From NCBI GenBank assembly GCA_015227615.1, contig JAALGZ010000006.1, positions 806,001-870,000 on the forward strand: a DNA stretch of 64,000 nucleotides. The letters run 5' to 3'. Position numbers and translations under genes: made by a program. The notes beneath the pieces are model-generated. The model was not told where the DNA came from. It saw only the letters and a program-made list of their open reading frames with translations, and ran no database searches. Below, piece after piece: positions 46,703-58,303 of this stretch. The DNA comes from Labyrinthula sp. Ha. Lineage: Eukaryota > Sar > Bigyra > Labyrinthulida > Labyrinthulaceae. Position 1 is the first letter of the stretch, and the number at the start of each line of letters is the position of its first letter.

Positions 46703-48699
46703 CCAGTTGAAGCACTAGTCTCACAAAAGTTCAGGAAATACTCCAACCAATACTTAAGGATGCATCGAAACTACAAAGAGTTATTAAAAATAGAAGCAAA
46801 CCGATGGAAGCTAAACGAAGAAATACGACAAGGTTTCGAAGAAGAAATAGCCAAACTCCCACCATCCAACAACTCTGGAAAACAACCAAGACTAAACCTC
46901 CAAATGTTCAAGTCAACAATAAAGCAAGCCATTGAAAACTGCATCCCCCTGGTGGCACACGAACGACTCTACAGAACATCTTGAGATAGAACAGAGACTT
47001 TATTTGAAATAAGAAGAAGACTTTGGAAAATCCTAACTGAAAATGAGTCTAAAATACTAAAGAAAATGATAAGAAAAAGTACCCTGAACGACTACAAAAC
47101 CTGGTTGGACCTTCAGGTAAGAAGAATAAATACAGCCATGGCAAAGAACGATGTCCACGAAGCTTTCAAACAAGCGGAAAGGATAGTAGGGAAAAAGCGG
47201 AAACCTCAACGCACCATTACCATGGAAGATGGAAAGTACCTAAACGATAAAAAACGAGTAAAAGTATTCCAAGAATATCTTGAACTCGCACAAAGAAGCA
47301 GAAGAGAAAACATCATGGACACTGAACTGGATATTTCCGAAGCCAAAGCTGAAGATACCAATATATCTCCTCCGACTTTAGAAGAACTTGAAGAAACAAC
47401 AAAAACGCTAAAGAACTATAAAGTACCCGGACCAGATGGAATCACAAACGAAATCCTAAAGAATAACAAAATAGTATTGAAATACTTGCAGCAAATTGCA
47501 GAAGAACTATTTTTAGATGCAAGTGGCCTGAACAAAGATGAGCTTATATCTCTCTCTCTACTGGGAACATCATCTTCCTATACAAAAAAGGAAACCATCA
47601 ACTTCCTTCCAACTATAGGCCAATATCCTTGCTTAACACTTCTTACAAACTAATCACTAAAATAATAAACAATAGACTAAAGAATACCCTGGAAAGAACA
47701 GTAGGAAACTACCAGTCTGGATTTAGAGAGAATACGGGAACTAGACAAAAAATTCAACTCCTCTTGAACCGCTGTAAACTCAGCCAAATGGAGAACTCGA
47801 AGATACTATGTCTCTTTATAGATTTCAAAAAAGCTTTTGACTCTTGCAAACATCCTTTCCTCGAGCTTAGTTTAAAAGAGAGAAAAGTTCCTACTAACTT
47901 TGTCAATATAATTCTTTACCTATATAAATATGCTGCAGCCCAAGTAAAGATAGGAAAACATATAAGTGAAAGAGTAGAAATAAACAAAGACGTGCTACAA
48001 GGTGACTCACTAAGTCAAACGCTATTTGTACTTGCTCTGGACTCTCTGCTTTGAAGGATAATACAGAAAATAAACTTGAACTTTCCAGAAGCAGAATTTT
48101 CCTTTCAAAACATCCTTGGATTTGCTGACGACCTTTGTATCTTGAGTAGAGATAGAAACATCTTGAAACACTTCTTTCAATATACAGAAGAACTCCCACA
48201 ATTGTCTGGCCTAAAGTTAAATACACAGAAAACTCAACTCATGGGAATAGTCAGGAGAAGGGAGCTCAAAGATAAGCTTTCGCACACTACAATTCAGCAA
48301 CTGGTAAATAAATACATCTGTACCTCTTCTTCCAGAAGCTTCTCGTCGAAAGATGCCCTTGTAGGACAAAAAACTCAGTGTTTTGGACCGGCAACCGCGT
48401 TAGTTCGAAGTAAAAAGGGCACTACAGTAGTTGCTGCAGCTGAACTAAACTTCTTCTACAACAACACCTCAATAGAAGAAGAGCTGGAAACCAACCTTGG
48501 AACGATCAAAGCAGTAAAAACCTTTGGACACTTTGGAGTGGATATAACAGCAACAGCTGAAACCCTCGTTAACCCATTCGCTAGAATACGAGCTGCACAG
48601 GAAACTCTCCGCAAACTACAACCAATACTCAGGAACAATATGCTGACTGTCAGAAGGAAGAAGAACATAGTGAAAGCACTTGTGGTCTCAAAAATCTAA
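46703..48699 (+). pseudogene. Retrotransposon reverse transcriptase region (broken)
   Basis: RT landmarks appear in order: P-G-P-D-G-I-T-N-E near 47430, Y-R-P-I-S-L-L near 47620 (in the shifted frame), F-I-D-F-K-K-A-F-D near 47820, Q-G-D-S-L-S near 48000 and the catalytic F-A-D-D-L near 48120. TGA at 46982 and at 48052, a frameshift near 47550, and TAA at 48697 interrupt it. The same frame resumes after every stop, so the damage is mostly point mutation and the element is moderately young. Confidence 0.9.
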
Positions 48700-49260
48700 T
48701 GTGGCAGCGAATTCTGGAACCTGGAAAGCAAAAATACATTCAAAGCCCTGAACAAACTTTCTAGAGATATAAGACGTACCCTCCTCTAACCTAATCCAAC
48801 ACAACCACTCAAGCACACGAAGAAGGCCAACATCCTCAAAGCTGGTGATATAAACATCCTAAAAATATTAAAGGAAAAACAAAAAAGCTGGCTGGAAACA
48901 TGCACAACGACAGAAATGGATATGGAACTGGCAGAATCCTCAAGGAAACTTGAAGCATATCTTTTTCCACAAACTGCTACTCCAACTGAAGACTTGAACA
49001 TACCACTGGAACATATAAGAGAAGAACTAGAACACCATGAACCACGCCCCCCCCCTTCACCCGCCACCACCCGGGGAGAACAGCCCAACCCCACCACAAA
49101 CAACACCTTAGTTCATCACTTGATACAACTCCCACGTGCATTTCAAATAACTTCTGGCCTCAGTGGCTTCTTGGATGGATAACTGGAGAAAGCCCATCTG
49201 GATCTCTTCATAAACCACGATTATCTTGTAAAACAGAACGATGAGCGACAACAGAAGTAA

Positions 49261-51205
49261 AAAACTGGTGCAGGACATCTCGATATGATCAATAAAGGAA
49301 CTTGAAACAATTTATTTGATATCAGGAACACTGGATATGAGGCACGACGATATCTCAATCTCTTTCATGATTTCTTGCGTGGTTTGTTAATTTCGATTTG
49401 GATCTTACGCAAATCTTGGAGAGTCACCACTCTGGGAGTTCAAATGCGATAAATGAGTACAACGGGAAAACTTTCGCGATCATACCAACGATGTCCCCAA
49501 ATCCCAAATACCCAGTTTAGTCTAGTGACAGTAGGAGTACGAGACGAGTAGCTTCCCTAGTGAGCAGCGGACCGGCATCGGACCCTAAGATAAATGCATA
49601 GGTGGGTTTGCAGATGTAGTACCTTGCTCCCACATTAACTATTAACTATTATTAAACTAACAAGCACAGAAAAACGATTGTTTTATTTGGGAGTTCGAAT
49701 ACTTAGCTAAAATCACTTAAACTTGTCGACAACTTATCAACTTATCTTATTAAAACCTGATGTTTGTTTACTCAGTGGCTACTGACTAGCTTGAGCACTC
49801 GGATTATTCCTTAATACATCAACTTGCGCCCCTTCTTCGTCACTAGCTAAATCAAGTTCTTCTGCTTGCCGGTATGTCCTACGTTGACTGACAAATATTC
49901 TAATTTAGCTTAGTTCCTTTCTGCTCTGGTGTATACGTGGCTAAATGTTTGATTCTCTCCTAGACTTCTAAATGAACTGAAAGAATTCTTGCGTCATAGA
50001 AAACTGACTGGAGAACATTTGCTTGTAGCACAAGGCAGGGACTTTATCTCAATTATTCTTTCTGTAATAAATAAATATTGAAAAAATATAGATATGGTTT
50101 TGAATGTAATAAAGACATGTGAGTTTCGTTGACAACGTAACGAAACTATTTTGCTCTGACGAATCACATAGCCAATAGGTATGGAAATATGAAAAATGTG
50201 CCTACGTAAAGACACCAGACTTTTTTAATATTACAATAACATTTGCCTTTATATTCTGTAGTTAAAATAATAATTTAAGGTTCGAAGTTTGCAACCTGCT
50301 GCTCCAGCTTTTATGTCATGGAATATACAAAACTAATATAACCGTTCATGAGACTAGTAGACCTGTTAGAAATACCTTTCCCCAACTGAATCAAACTAGA
50401 GCAAATGAAAAGAACCATCTGCCTGAAACAAACTCCATTTATGTTCTGAAAGTGTTTCAACTTTGCCTCCACGTGCTCGTAATCCTCACAAGGAAAAATG
50501 AATCCAAATGGGTATGTATTGTATTATATTTTGTTTTTGTATTGTGGAAAATTAATTTATAGCCAGCTTCTTGCTGCATTGCGATGATAGTTTCATTATC
50601 TGAGCCAAGGAACACATAGCCAATCATCGTATTGGTTTTGTGCCTCTGCAAAGCATGAAACAGCAAAGGCAGCTTGAGCAACGTTATCCTGGTGGAACAA
50701 TAAACATAAAAACCTAGAAAAAATAGCAAAACTTGCAGGAAATACAGAAAAACAACTGTACTAAACTATAATAGTTTCTTTCGTTTCATCTTGTTACATA
50801 TGCTACTATTAGGAGTCTTGTCGGGGAAAAGGAAGGATCAACTATCCAAAAGTATATAGACAACAATAACCTGAGTTCCAATTTATAAACTCACCATATA
50901 TAGTCTCATTATATATTATATTTCAGTAAATATTAATCTCAGAGGAATTGGTTCATTTCTTGTCATTAATTTTTCTATAGTCGTACAAAGTGCAACTTTT
51001 ATGCTAATGCCTCTTTATATTTCCATGGTCGGTATATATGGGAGTAGACGAAATATTACATGATCATCAACACCTTAGCTAAAGAACAATCATATAACAA
51101 CAATATTACTTAATATATCTTTTGTCCACCCTGCGTGAACTAGACTGCAATAGCTCTGTTATAACTTTGAAATAGAAAATGAGGCGTTAGTGACTCAATT
51201 AAGAT
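49261..51205. other. Region without a confident gene
   Basis: It contains the possible 3' part of the retrotransposon relic up to about 49660. A protein-like open frame on the minus strand at 50457-50765 is treated separately. I see nothing else of note. Confidence 0.5.
50457..50765 (-). CDS. Possible coding exon, membrane and glycosyltransferase-like, uncertain
   Basis: This about 100-codon open frame without a proper ATG begins with a strongly hydrophobic stretch (V-V-F-L-Y-F-L-Q-V-L-L-F-F-L-G-F). It continues with polar text including G-S-D-N-E-T-I-I-A-M-Q-Q-E-A-G-Y, which has the feel of a family-2-like glycosyltransferase start, where a strand is followed by an acidic loop and helix. 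Just upstream, a GTAACA...TATAG segment of 32 nt (about 50766-50797) could be an intron of the same size as the other introns here, joining another hydrophobic stretch. The gene, if real, continues into exons I cannot define. Confidence 0.25.
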   Translation of the reverse strand, partial: FSTVVFLYFLQVLLFFLGFYVYCSTRITLLKLPLLFHALQRHKTNTMIGYVFLGSDNETIIAMQQEAGYKLIFHNTKTKYNTIHTHLDSFFLVRITSTWRQS

Positions 51206-52429
51206 TCAAACATTTAAGATAAAAGAGTTCAACCTCATATATCTACGAGAAGACATACCACTTTTTAACTCAAGAGCAACATACTCAAATGACCTTGAAA
51301 AGAATAAACGTTTTTCTGGTGCAGGAACTTTTTTAATCATAGAAAATTTACGTTCCCAGGGTTTCAAAGTACGTAGAGGTTCAAAAAAATTTTGCATACC
51401 AACTAGATCAAATCTACGACGCATCTTAATCAAAAGTTCTTTTATTTTAATATTTTTTACTATAGTAAGCACAAATTCACGTAACAAGAATGAAATACAG
51501 CTAAAATCGTGACTTGATAGAGGTGACAAATTTTGAAATAATAAAACTTCTAAAGAGTTTAAGCCGGACATAAACTTACAAAAAGAGTACATTAATCCAG
51601 GCTCAACATTTTTTAGTGTATCACGCGAAACCTCCAACCTCTTCAGAGTCTTCAAATCATCAAAATTCGAAAACGAGTATATATCAATTAAATCTTCAGT
51701 AAAGTCTAACTTTAGGGTTGATAGAAATCTTAACTTGGAGTAGAATACATATTTTCTGAACAAAGGAAAATATTGTTTCTTAAGTTCCTGATGTTTTGAA
51801 AGTGAAAATAACTTTCCACAGATTTTCAAACTACTCGCAGCATACTTCGGTATTGTACCAAGAAGTATAAAAGCTTTAAGCGAAACATTATTTACTACAA
51901 AATTGGAATCCAAAACGTTCACTAATTCTAGGAAATCAGTTGCACTAGAAAGATCAAATTGAAAAAAAGGTAAAGAAACTCGTCTCACATTAAGCTTCTC
52001 TAGCAGTCTCTTCAGTAGCTTGACTATAGGCCATATTTTAACTGCAGAGTTAAATTTAACAGAGGTAATAGAAGTAAATTCTTCTAATTTTGTACAAATT
52101 TCGTCAATGTCTTCTTGTTTGACGGATTCAGTCCAATCAAACTGAACAACGGAAATTGTTGAGGAGGAAAAACGTAGAACTTGCTTCCCAACAGAAACTG
52201 CTTCATTCGTTACTTTGACTTTTAGTACTATTCCCTCAACTTTCCACAAAATTTGATTTGCATGGAATTGATTATTGTGTACAGGGTTCAAATTATCCAA
52301 ATTGTTACTGTTCTTCAACATTTCTTGAGCTGGAATATCTGTTAATTCTGTTGCGTTTTGCAATGTTTTTGGGTAGTATCCCGGAATCTGTTGCCATACA
52401 TAAACAAGGCATTTGATAAGGTTTTCCAT
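51206..52429 (-). CDS. LRR-like family protein, member C (diverged)
   Basis: This 407-residue protein starts at a clear ATG. It shares the plan of the two proteins at 5.4-8.0 kb: an opening L-W-K-V-E-G-x-x-L-K-V strand (after a 60-residue N-terminal extension with no likeness), then a strand plus helix Q-E-D-I-D-E-I-C-T-K-L-E-E-F with the matching spacing E-D-V-D-W-L-V-Q-E-L-E-D-F in member B, then L-K-T-L-K-R-L-E-V and a Y-S-F-C-K-F-M helix near residue 280. Repeating Leu/Phe spacing again suggests LRR-like structure. No catalytic motif, signal or membrane segment is seen. It lies 43 kb from the tandem pair, on the opposite strand, so the family is dispersed. Function unknown. Confidence 0.7.
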   Translation of the reverse strand: MENLIKCLVYVWQQIPGYYPKTLQNATELTDIPAQEMLKNSNNLDNLNPVHNNQFHANQILWKVEGIVLKVKVTNEAVSVGKQVLRFSSSTISVVQFDWTESVKQEDIDEICTKLEEFTSITSVKFNSAVKIWPIVKLLKRLLEKLNVRRVSLPFFQFDLSSATDFLELVNVLDSNFVVNNVSLKAFILLGTIPKYAASSLKICGKLFSLSKHQELKKQYFPLFRKYVFYSKLRFLSTLKLDFTEDLIDIYSFSNFDDLKTLKRLEVSRDTLKNVEPGLMYSFCKFMSGLNSLEVLLFQNLSPLSSHDFSCISFLLREFVLTIVKNIKIKELLIKMRRRFDLVGMQNFFEPLRTLKPWERKFSMIKKVPAPEKRLFFSRSFEYVALELKSGMSSRRYMRLNSFILNV

Positions 52430-55400
52430 AATTATTTGATAATCTTTTGATTCTGATTATTAATAAGAAGACTTGAATGCTCATTCTTATGAACCAGTCC
52501 TGAACTTATTATGATGATGAATTGATCGTCAATAGTTAATCAACATGGTTCTTCGGACACTTTTGATTAACAACCACAAAAAAAAGCCGGTAAATTTTAT
52601 TGATAAATTAATTTTATACTAGAGCCAACCCCTAACTATATGGCGTTGTATTGAAATTTTAAGCCATAAAAAATTGACGATACATATAGGTAGAGTTGCC
52701 ATGATAAACCCCAAGTTTTCTAAGTGAAGATATCTGATTGTGTAAGAAGTATCTGTCACAAGTAATCAAACCCTTTTTAGGAAACTTAATTTAAGTTGTT
52801 CTGTGAAAAAGAAGCCTTTGGTAGTGATGCTTCACAATTAGTCTTCTGAAACTTATATATATATTCATGATTCCGAATTTTGTAACCATTTACGTCCAGA
52901 ATTGCTGTCAAGTAGAATATTTCTAATAAAAATCTTAAGTTAATGAGAGTTTCAACTTCAAACTACTTTTAAGTAAAGTGGAAAACTGCGAAAATATTAA
53001 GTAACACTTCAGGTAGTACCCGATATTATTGTTGATGCCACGTCTAAAATGTAGTCAAGAAGAATTAAATACAAAAGCTTGATTCTTATAATATTTTGAA
53101 TTTGAAGCTCAATTTGACCTGTACCATAACTCAGCTTTGGCTATACCAGCATACCATGAAGAGCTATATATTCAGTAATTATTTTGCATGTGCCGTTCAG
53201 TTTAGCATGCCTTCTTAACTCAATCCACCCTTAGTAATTAATTCAGGAGATAACCTAGATATAAATTCATTGCTGCAGAGATGAAAAAAAGTTGTAAATA
53301 TGTTATCCCATATAAGAGTGGAAAGTTTGTTTCTCTTTCCCCAGGTGACTGATGCATTTGCTTCAAATCAAGATAACGTAGAACTTTTGGTGCTACAATT
53401 CTCTAATTACATGTACTAATCTGAGCAATAATTGCAGATCTCGAAATTAAGAATGGAATAATTGGAATAAATTTTGTCTTTTTTCTTAACGACTGTGTTT
53501 TCATGGTTTAGGTAACAAATTTTGCTCCGTATTATCCTAGTTGTCTTTGCGTTTTTCATATGTCGTATGATGATGTTAAGTACTGCAGCAAAAAAAACTA
53601 TGGATAAGTTGCAAAAATAATTAACTACTAGTAAAATGATATATTCCCCAAAGGAATAACCCAGCTTCCTTCCTCATTACTAATCCTAAAGCCCGAATGG
53701 CAACTTTATATTAAGTATAGTAAGGATTTCAAAATTAGTACCTTTGTTCCTCGTACTTCTGAACCCTGCGGGGAACAAATATTATTGGTAATTATTTGTT
53801 TAAACCCGGTTTTACCAGTGAATTTGTATTTGAAAAAACATCAAAATTTATTTTAAAGGGATATAAGATTTGCTCAAAATACTCTGTTCGAAAAAGAAGA
53901 TATTTTATTTCAGAGAATTTCTAAGAGTAACTAAGGCTCGAAGTAATGATAATCCACAAATACGTTGGACTGATTTCTATCCAGACCATTAACTTGGCGT
54001 GTGTTTTGAATATTATATATATGCCAAAAACTGCAAAAAATAGCAGCCATGTAATAAGTCTATGCGAGAGATAATAGCAATATAATTTTCATTTGCTTTC
54101 TTCTAAAACAAATATACATATTTGAAAGACACATTAAGCAGAATAATTTACCAATATTAGTCGGTGGAGTTAATTAGCGCAAAATATAACCAAAGAGCAA
54201 TATTTGTTAGTTGTTTCCATTTCTCCCCAAAGTTTAGGATATTCCGCAAGGTTTGTTATATTTGGCGATATATGCAGTTATCTCTCAAAGCACTATAGGA
54301 ATACTTACCTATTTTATGTTAATAAGAATTGACAGGATCAAAAGATAACCGCTGCTTAAATACACTAAAACTTATTTCCTGGTTGAAACTCTCTAACTAG
54401 TTAACTATTATCGCTTACGGCATTTACTCTTTTCTGGTTTCACTAGTCAAGGCAAGAGCTAATATCTCCCACTCAGCCCCTAAGTCTAACTTCGTGTATA
54501 TCCTTAGTCTAACCCTCGATATATGATAATTCGAAAGTTCAGTGATTAGTATATTTTCCGAATATAGTTTCAATATGCTATAATTATGATTTTTTTTCTT
54601 CGTTCGAAACAATGTTTTTTTATTAGTTCAAAATTTAATAATTATTCCTCTACATTGATATTAGTTATTTTGAGGCGAGTAGCAGTGACTATTTGAGCTT
54701 GAATTCTCTCTTTATTTCAAATTTAAGTAAATATATAATAATTTTAATGTAACAGACGTAGAGCGAAACGACTATATACCGCCATTATCGATTCATATCT
54801 TCTATTGTGGAAATAAAAGCGTGCTCGATCTGACAGAACATATTAAATAAATTTTCATGAATATATATATGTATATGTATGTTTCTTAATGGACACTAGC
54901 CTTAAGAGACCCAAAACGATATAATAGCTGCAGTTTTAATAAACCACAATATAAAGTCGTTTTATGTTTCCATTTACCAAAAATACAAATAGGCCAAAGA
55001 AGATGTAAGATATATAAGCCGGACTCTAGGACAGTAGAACTTATTCATCTGAAGAGTTAGTTTATTTCAAAAGAATCTTGCCAGAACCAAAAATATTGCA
55101 CCAATTTCTAGATTTAGAAAACATAATACCTATTTATAACAAATTTCTCTGGTACATTTATAGGTATCTCTTATATCATGTTTGCATTCTCTTCCCCTGC
55201 GGAAGTGTAGTTATTAAATGAAAAAGTATTAATCTATAATGGCCCACGATTGCAACTATTATTCTCAAGCTCAGGCCATGTTGTTAAGTTTCTCAATAAA
55301 AAATAGTAAAGTGGGTTATGCATTCAGAAATCGGATTCTAAGACACAAAATGATACATGAATTTTTATTTACTTGCCCCGTAAATTCTTAGCTAACATAT

Positions 55401-56500
55401 TTGATTCTACAAAATCGTAATGACAAAGTAGCTTGCATATTTAAAATGAATTATCTTAAATAAATGCTGTAGAATATCACTCTTTCCCGGCAAAAAAATA
55501 AAAAATAATTTTCATAAATAACACTTAATATTTAATTATTTTGCTAATGGAAACACAAAGAAATAAACCTACTTATATTAAATTTGCTCCTATAATCTTT
55601 TCTTTATTATAAATTTCATTTAATTAGTTTGACTTCGACCTCACTAAGACTTGGATTTTGAAGCTATTGAAACTGGAAAATTTTATATAATTTTAACGGT
55701 GTGAATATAAATATACTTGGGTTATGGACTGGGTTTTCCTTATCTCATAAACCTAACATATTCCGTTGACAGGAAAATAATTCATAGTGATAAAAATCTT
55801 TCCATTTCTTTATAAAAAAATAACGAGGCTCGTAAATTGGATGAACAAAATTCAATATGAAATATATTGAAAAATTATTGTTAATAGTTAAGAACCATTT
55901 TTGGGCGATAATTTTCACTTGAATCAGCAAAAAAAGAAAACTAACAATATTCTACTCTCTTCGAATGTTGAAAAAGTCCATGTGATCCACCAGAAATAAT
56001 ATAAAATAATATCTATAGACATTCTTTAATTGAAAATTTTCATAATAGATATTTTCATTAGTTTCAGAGTAACATAATTATATCAACAGCTTTGTAAATA
56101 ATCAAACCAATAGGAGTAATTTCCCTCAAGACCTAGGGGTAATTGACACCATAACCACAAAATACGAAGCTAATAAATATAATCTATAGAAAATTACATT
56201 ATGTAGGGGCATTCTTAAAAATTTTAGAGAAAACAACAGATATCATTCCGTTGCATGCTACAGACAACCATAGAAATTAACATGAAACCAAAGATAGTTT
56301 GTTATTCAATATATTTTAGAAAAGTTACAATAAGTTAATATTTCTGAAATAAAAGGACTAATATTTTATATGAAAAAATATATACAATTTTGCAGTGCAA
56401 TTTGATTATGAAAAGTACATCCGTGGGATCCAAGTTAAGAGATTACTTGAAGTGGTCGTAACCGATTTAAACTCAATATGACATTTCTGGGATTTTCATA
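52430..56500. other. 4-kb AT-rich region without a gene
   Basis: I see no recognisable gene, RNA or repeat array. Open frames are short and low-complexity (for example 54424-54612 and 55745-55930, minus). Confidence 0.6.
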
Positions 56501-57070
56501 ATGATGAAAGTGGAGGTCACAGCTTCGGAAAACCTGATATTATTTATCGAGTCTTCTCTTAAAAAACTCAAACTATCTCCTGATGACAAGGACGCGCTTT
56601 CTAAAATATCTCTTGGAAAGTTACTCTCCCAATCTGATATTATTCTTGTTACGAAATTAGCAGCTCTCTCCCCACCAGATGCAAAACCTTTGCTCAAAGA
56701 TCTCTTCACAGAAACAAAGCTCTTGCAAGAACAAACTAAATATACCTCAACTCCTCCAATGACATCTTTTGACTACAATTTATCACTTAAGTCCTCTAAT
56801 GTTGTATTCAGTGCTGGAAGCCAAACTTCAAGCGAGGTGAAATCTGGATTAGCTGAAGCCGCAACTGCATGGAACATGCTACTTTTACTCTTCACAACAT
56901 TTTTTGGTTCTTACACAGCTTGTATAAAATTTTGGCACTATGAAAAATCAAAATCATTGATAATTGCGTTGTTTTGTAGCATTATTATGTTGATTACTGA
57001 AGTAACCTTATTCATAATCCGTGAAGTAAGACGTGAAGAAAATCTCAGAAGAAAAAAGAAAAAGAACTAA
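56501..57070 (+). CDS. Vma12/TMEM199-like V-ATPase assembly factor
   Basis: This 189-residue protein matches the layout of Vma12/TMEM199, the ER protein that helps assemble the membrane sector of the vacuolar proton pump. It has a soluble N-terminal half with helices rich in Leu and Lys (residues 1-80), two adjacent transmembrane segments at about 123-145 and 153-173, and a short basic cytosolic tail. The tail ends K-K-K-N, fitting a KKxx ER-retrieval signal. There is no signal peptide. Two ATGs stand in tandem at the start; the first is used. Sequence motifs of the family are weak, so the call rests on size, topology and tail. Its stop codon overlaps that of the convergent phosphatase gene by 4 bp. 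Confidence 0.55.
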   Translation: MMKVEVTASENLILFIESSLKKLKLSPDDKDALSKISLGKLLSQSDIILVTKLAALSPPDAKPLLKDLFTETKLLQEQTKYTSTPPMTSFDYNLSLKSSNVVFSAGSQTSSEVKSGLAEAATAWNMLLLLFTTFFGSYTACIKFWHYEKSKSLIIALFCSIIMLITEVTLFIIREVRREENLRRKKKKN

Positions 57071-58303
57071 ACTTTACAAAGTGTTTCAAAGTTGCATTCA
57101 GAGCTAAAGCTTTGCATCAAACTATCAAGAGAGGTTTCGTCGCCTACAAAAACAAGATCCTCGTTCAAATATATTTGGTACCCGCAGGAATACTTTTCAA
57201 AAACAAGATTTGCTCCATATGGTACAAGAGAACTTAATTTCCAAGTCCGGTTTTTCCAGTCAAATTTTTCTTCATTAAATTTTGGAATATCTTCAAAAAA
57301 GCGAAGTTTTGAATCTTCTAGATTATTCAGAAGAGTTACAATTGGAATAATGGTTTCAGCATGAGCAAATCGAAGTGTCAAAAGGTTTTGATTAAGATTC
57401 TTTGATATTTCGTTTTGTAATCTGCAGCTCATATTTGTGTTTAATTCGTCTCCTCCACCTTTTAGAAACCATGATTGTGCATCATATAAATACTCTAGAA
57501 TCTCAAGTAAATCCGGACTTTTGGAAAAAACTTGACAATGATTTAAATCTCCATTGTCAAGAGTATGAATATATTGACAGTATTCATAAAGAGCTTTTAC
57601 TTCATCTACGCTCTTTGTATCTTTCTTAAACTTACGAAACAGACTTAATATTTTATCTTGAAAGAATTGTTCAACCTCTCTTACTTTTCGTTTTAAATAG
57701 CTATCTTTTGATTTTACATTTTTTCTATATTTTGAACAGGTTGAGTGATATCTTAAAAGTGGATCTGTTTTTAAACCTGTAGATTCTTTCTCTTCTAACC
57801 CGTTCAAATCCGTTTTGAAAAAACCTTTCTTGAAAAATTCTGCACTTTCAACAACTCTTTTTCTAGAACTTGATTGTAGATGAATATCTTTGAGCGAGTC
57901 ATATTTTTTTTTGAACCTTTCACCAAGAGCAAAAAGTTCATCTCTCCCTCTCTGCATTAGTTCACCATCATTTTCTTCCTAAGAAAGTTACCGCAAGTTA
58001 ATTGTTACCAAAAGTTCATGAGCTAGGTTATTTGAATTCATACGTTTTCGCGACCCTTTTGTTGGAAATCTTGTACCATGACGAATAATAGCATATACTG
58101 ACTCGAGCTAAGTTCAATGAAAAGATAAATTTATTTACATGACAGTTTTCAAAGCCTTTGAGGTCTGAGCATTGCGAGTATGAGTTGTAAGAGTGTGAAA
58201 TAGTTGTTCTATAATTGTATGATGTCTTTGAGCTCATTCTGGAATGCATGGAAGATTGAATCATACCAGGCAAAAGGAACAAGTACCTTGATAAGATCTT
58301 CAT
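57067..58303 (-). CDS. MINPP-type histidine acid phosphatase, three exons
   Basis: The predicted protein (391 residues) belongs to the multiple inositol polyphosphate phosphatase branch of histidine acid phosphatases, which remove phosphates from inositol phosphates. The exons run 58303-58139, 58107-58009 and 57978-57067, separated by introns of 31 and 30 nt, both in phase 0. Exon 1 gives a possible signal peptide (MKILSRYLFLLPGMI...) and S-S-K-T-S-Y-N, like the conserved segment before the active site in MINPP. Exon 2 carries the catalytic R-H-G-T-R-F-P-T. Exon 3 carries the L-x-x-L-G-x-R-F helix, S-S-S-R-K-R-x-V-E-S and the catalytic proton donor motif F-A-H-A-E-T, followed by V-P-Y-G-A-N-L. 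MINPPs are usually about 450-490 residues, so this one is short, mainly between the RHG motif and the next helix. Exon 3 alone would lack the nucleophilic His. The start is the least certain part: ATG 58237 is an alternative. The last 4 bp overlap the Vma12-like gene. Confidence 0.85.
57979..58008 (-). other. 30-nt intron 2 of the MINPP-type gene
   Basis: It has a GTAACA donor and a TTTCTTAG acceptor, read on the minus strand. Its length is a multiple of three, but the frame through it contains TAA and TAG. Both flanks are coding in the same frame. Prediction by eye; two nonsense mutations in a pseudogene would be the alternative. Confidence 0.7.
58108..58138 (-). other. 31-nt intron 1 of the MINPP-type gene
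   Basis: It has a GTAAAT donor, a T-rich middle and a GAACTTAG acceptor, read on the minus strand. Removal brings the upstream S-S-K-T-S-Y-N exon into frame with the RHGTRFP exon. The in-frame TAG directly before exon 2 is part of the acceptor. Confidence 0.7.

Larger units (their letters stand above)
45872..49260 (+). mobile_element. Decayed non-LTR (LINE-type) retrotransposon
   Basis: This element encodes an apurinic endonuclease followed by a reverse transcriptase in one original reading frame, so it is a non-LTR retrotransposon with an APE-type endonuclease. The frame starts at ATG 45872. It is broken by stops at 45899, 46700, 46982, 48052, 48697, 48787 and 49180, and by one frameshift near 47550 inside a CT dinucleotide run. 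Its coding strand is A-rich and T-poor, unlike the neighbouring genes. Coding-like text continues to TAA 49258. Downstream, a short TTAACTA-type repeat at 49634-49660 could be the old 3' tail. I could not find target-site duplications. The 5' end lies about 400 bp from the HYDIN-like start codon. Confidence 0.93.

Noticed and set aside
45899-49182. Stop-codon reassignment to explain stops in the retrotransposon
   Set aside because: Both TAA and TGA interrupt it, and all intact genes here use these codons only as stops; a frameshift is also present. Decay explains it better.
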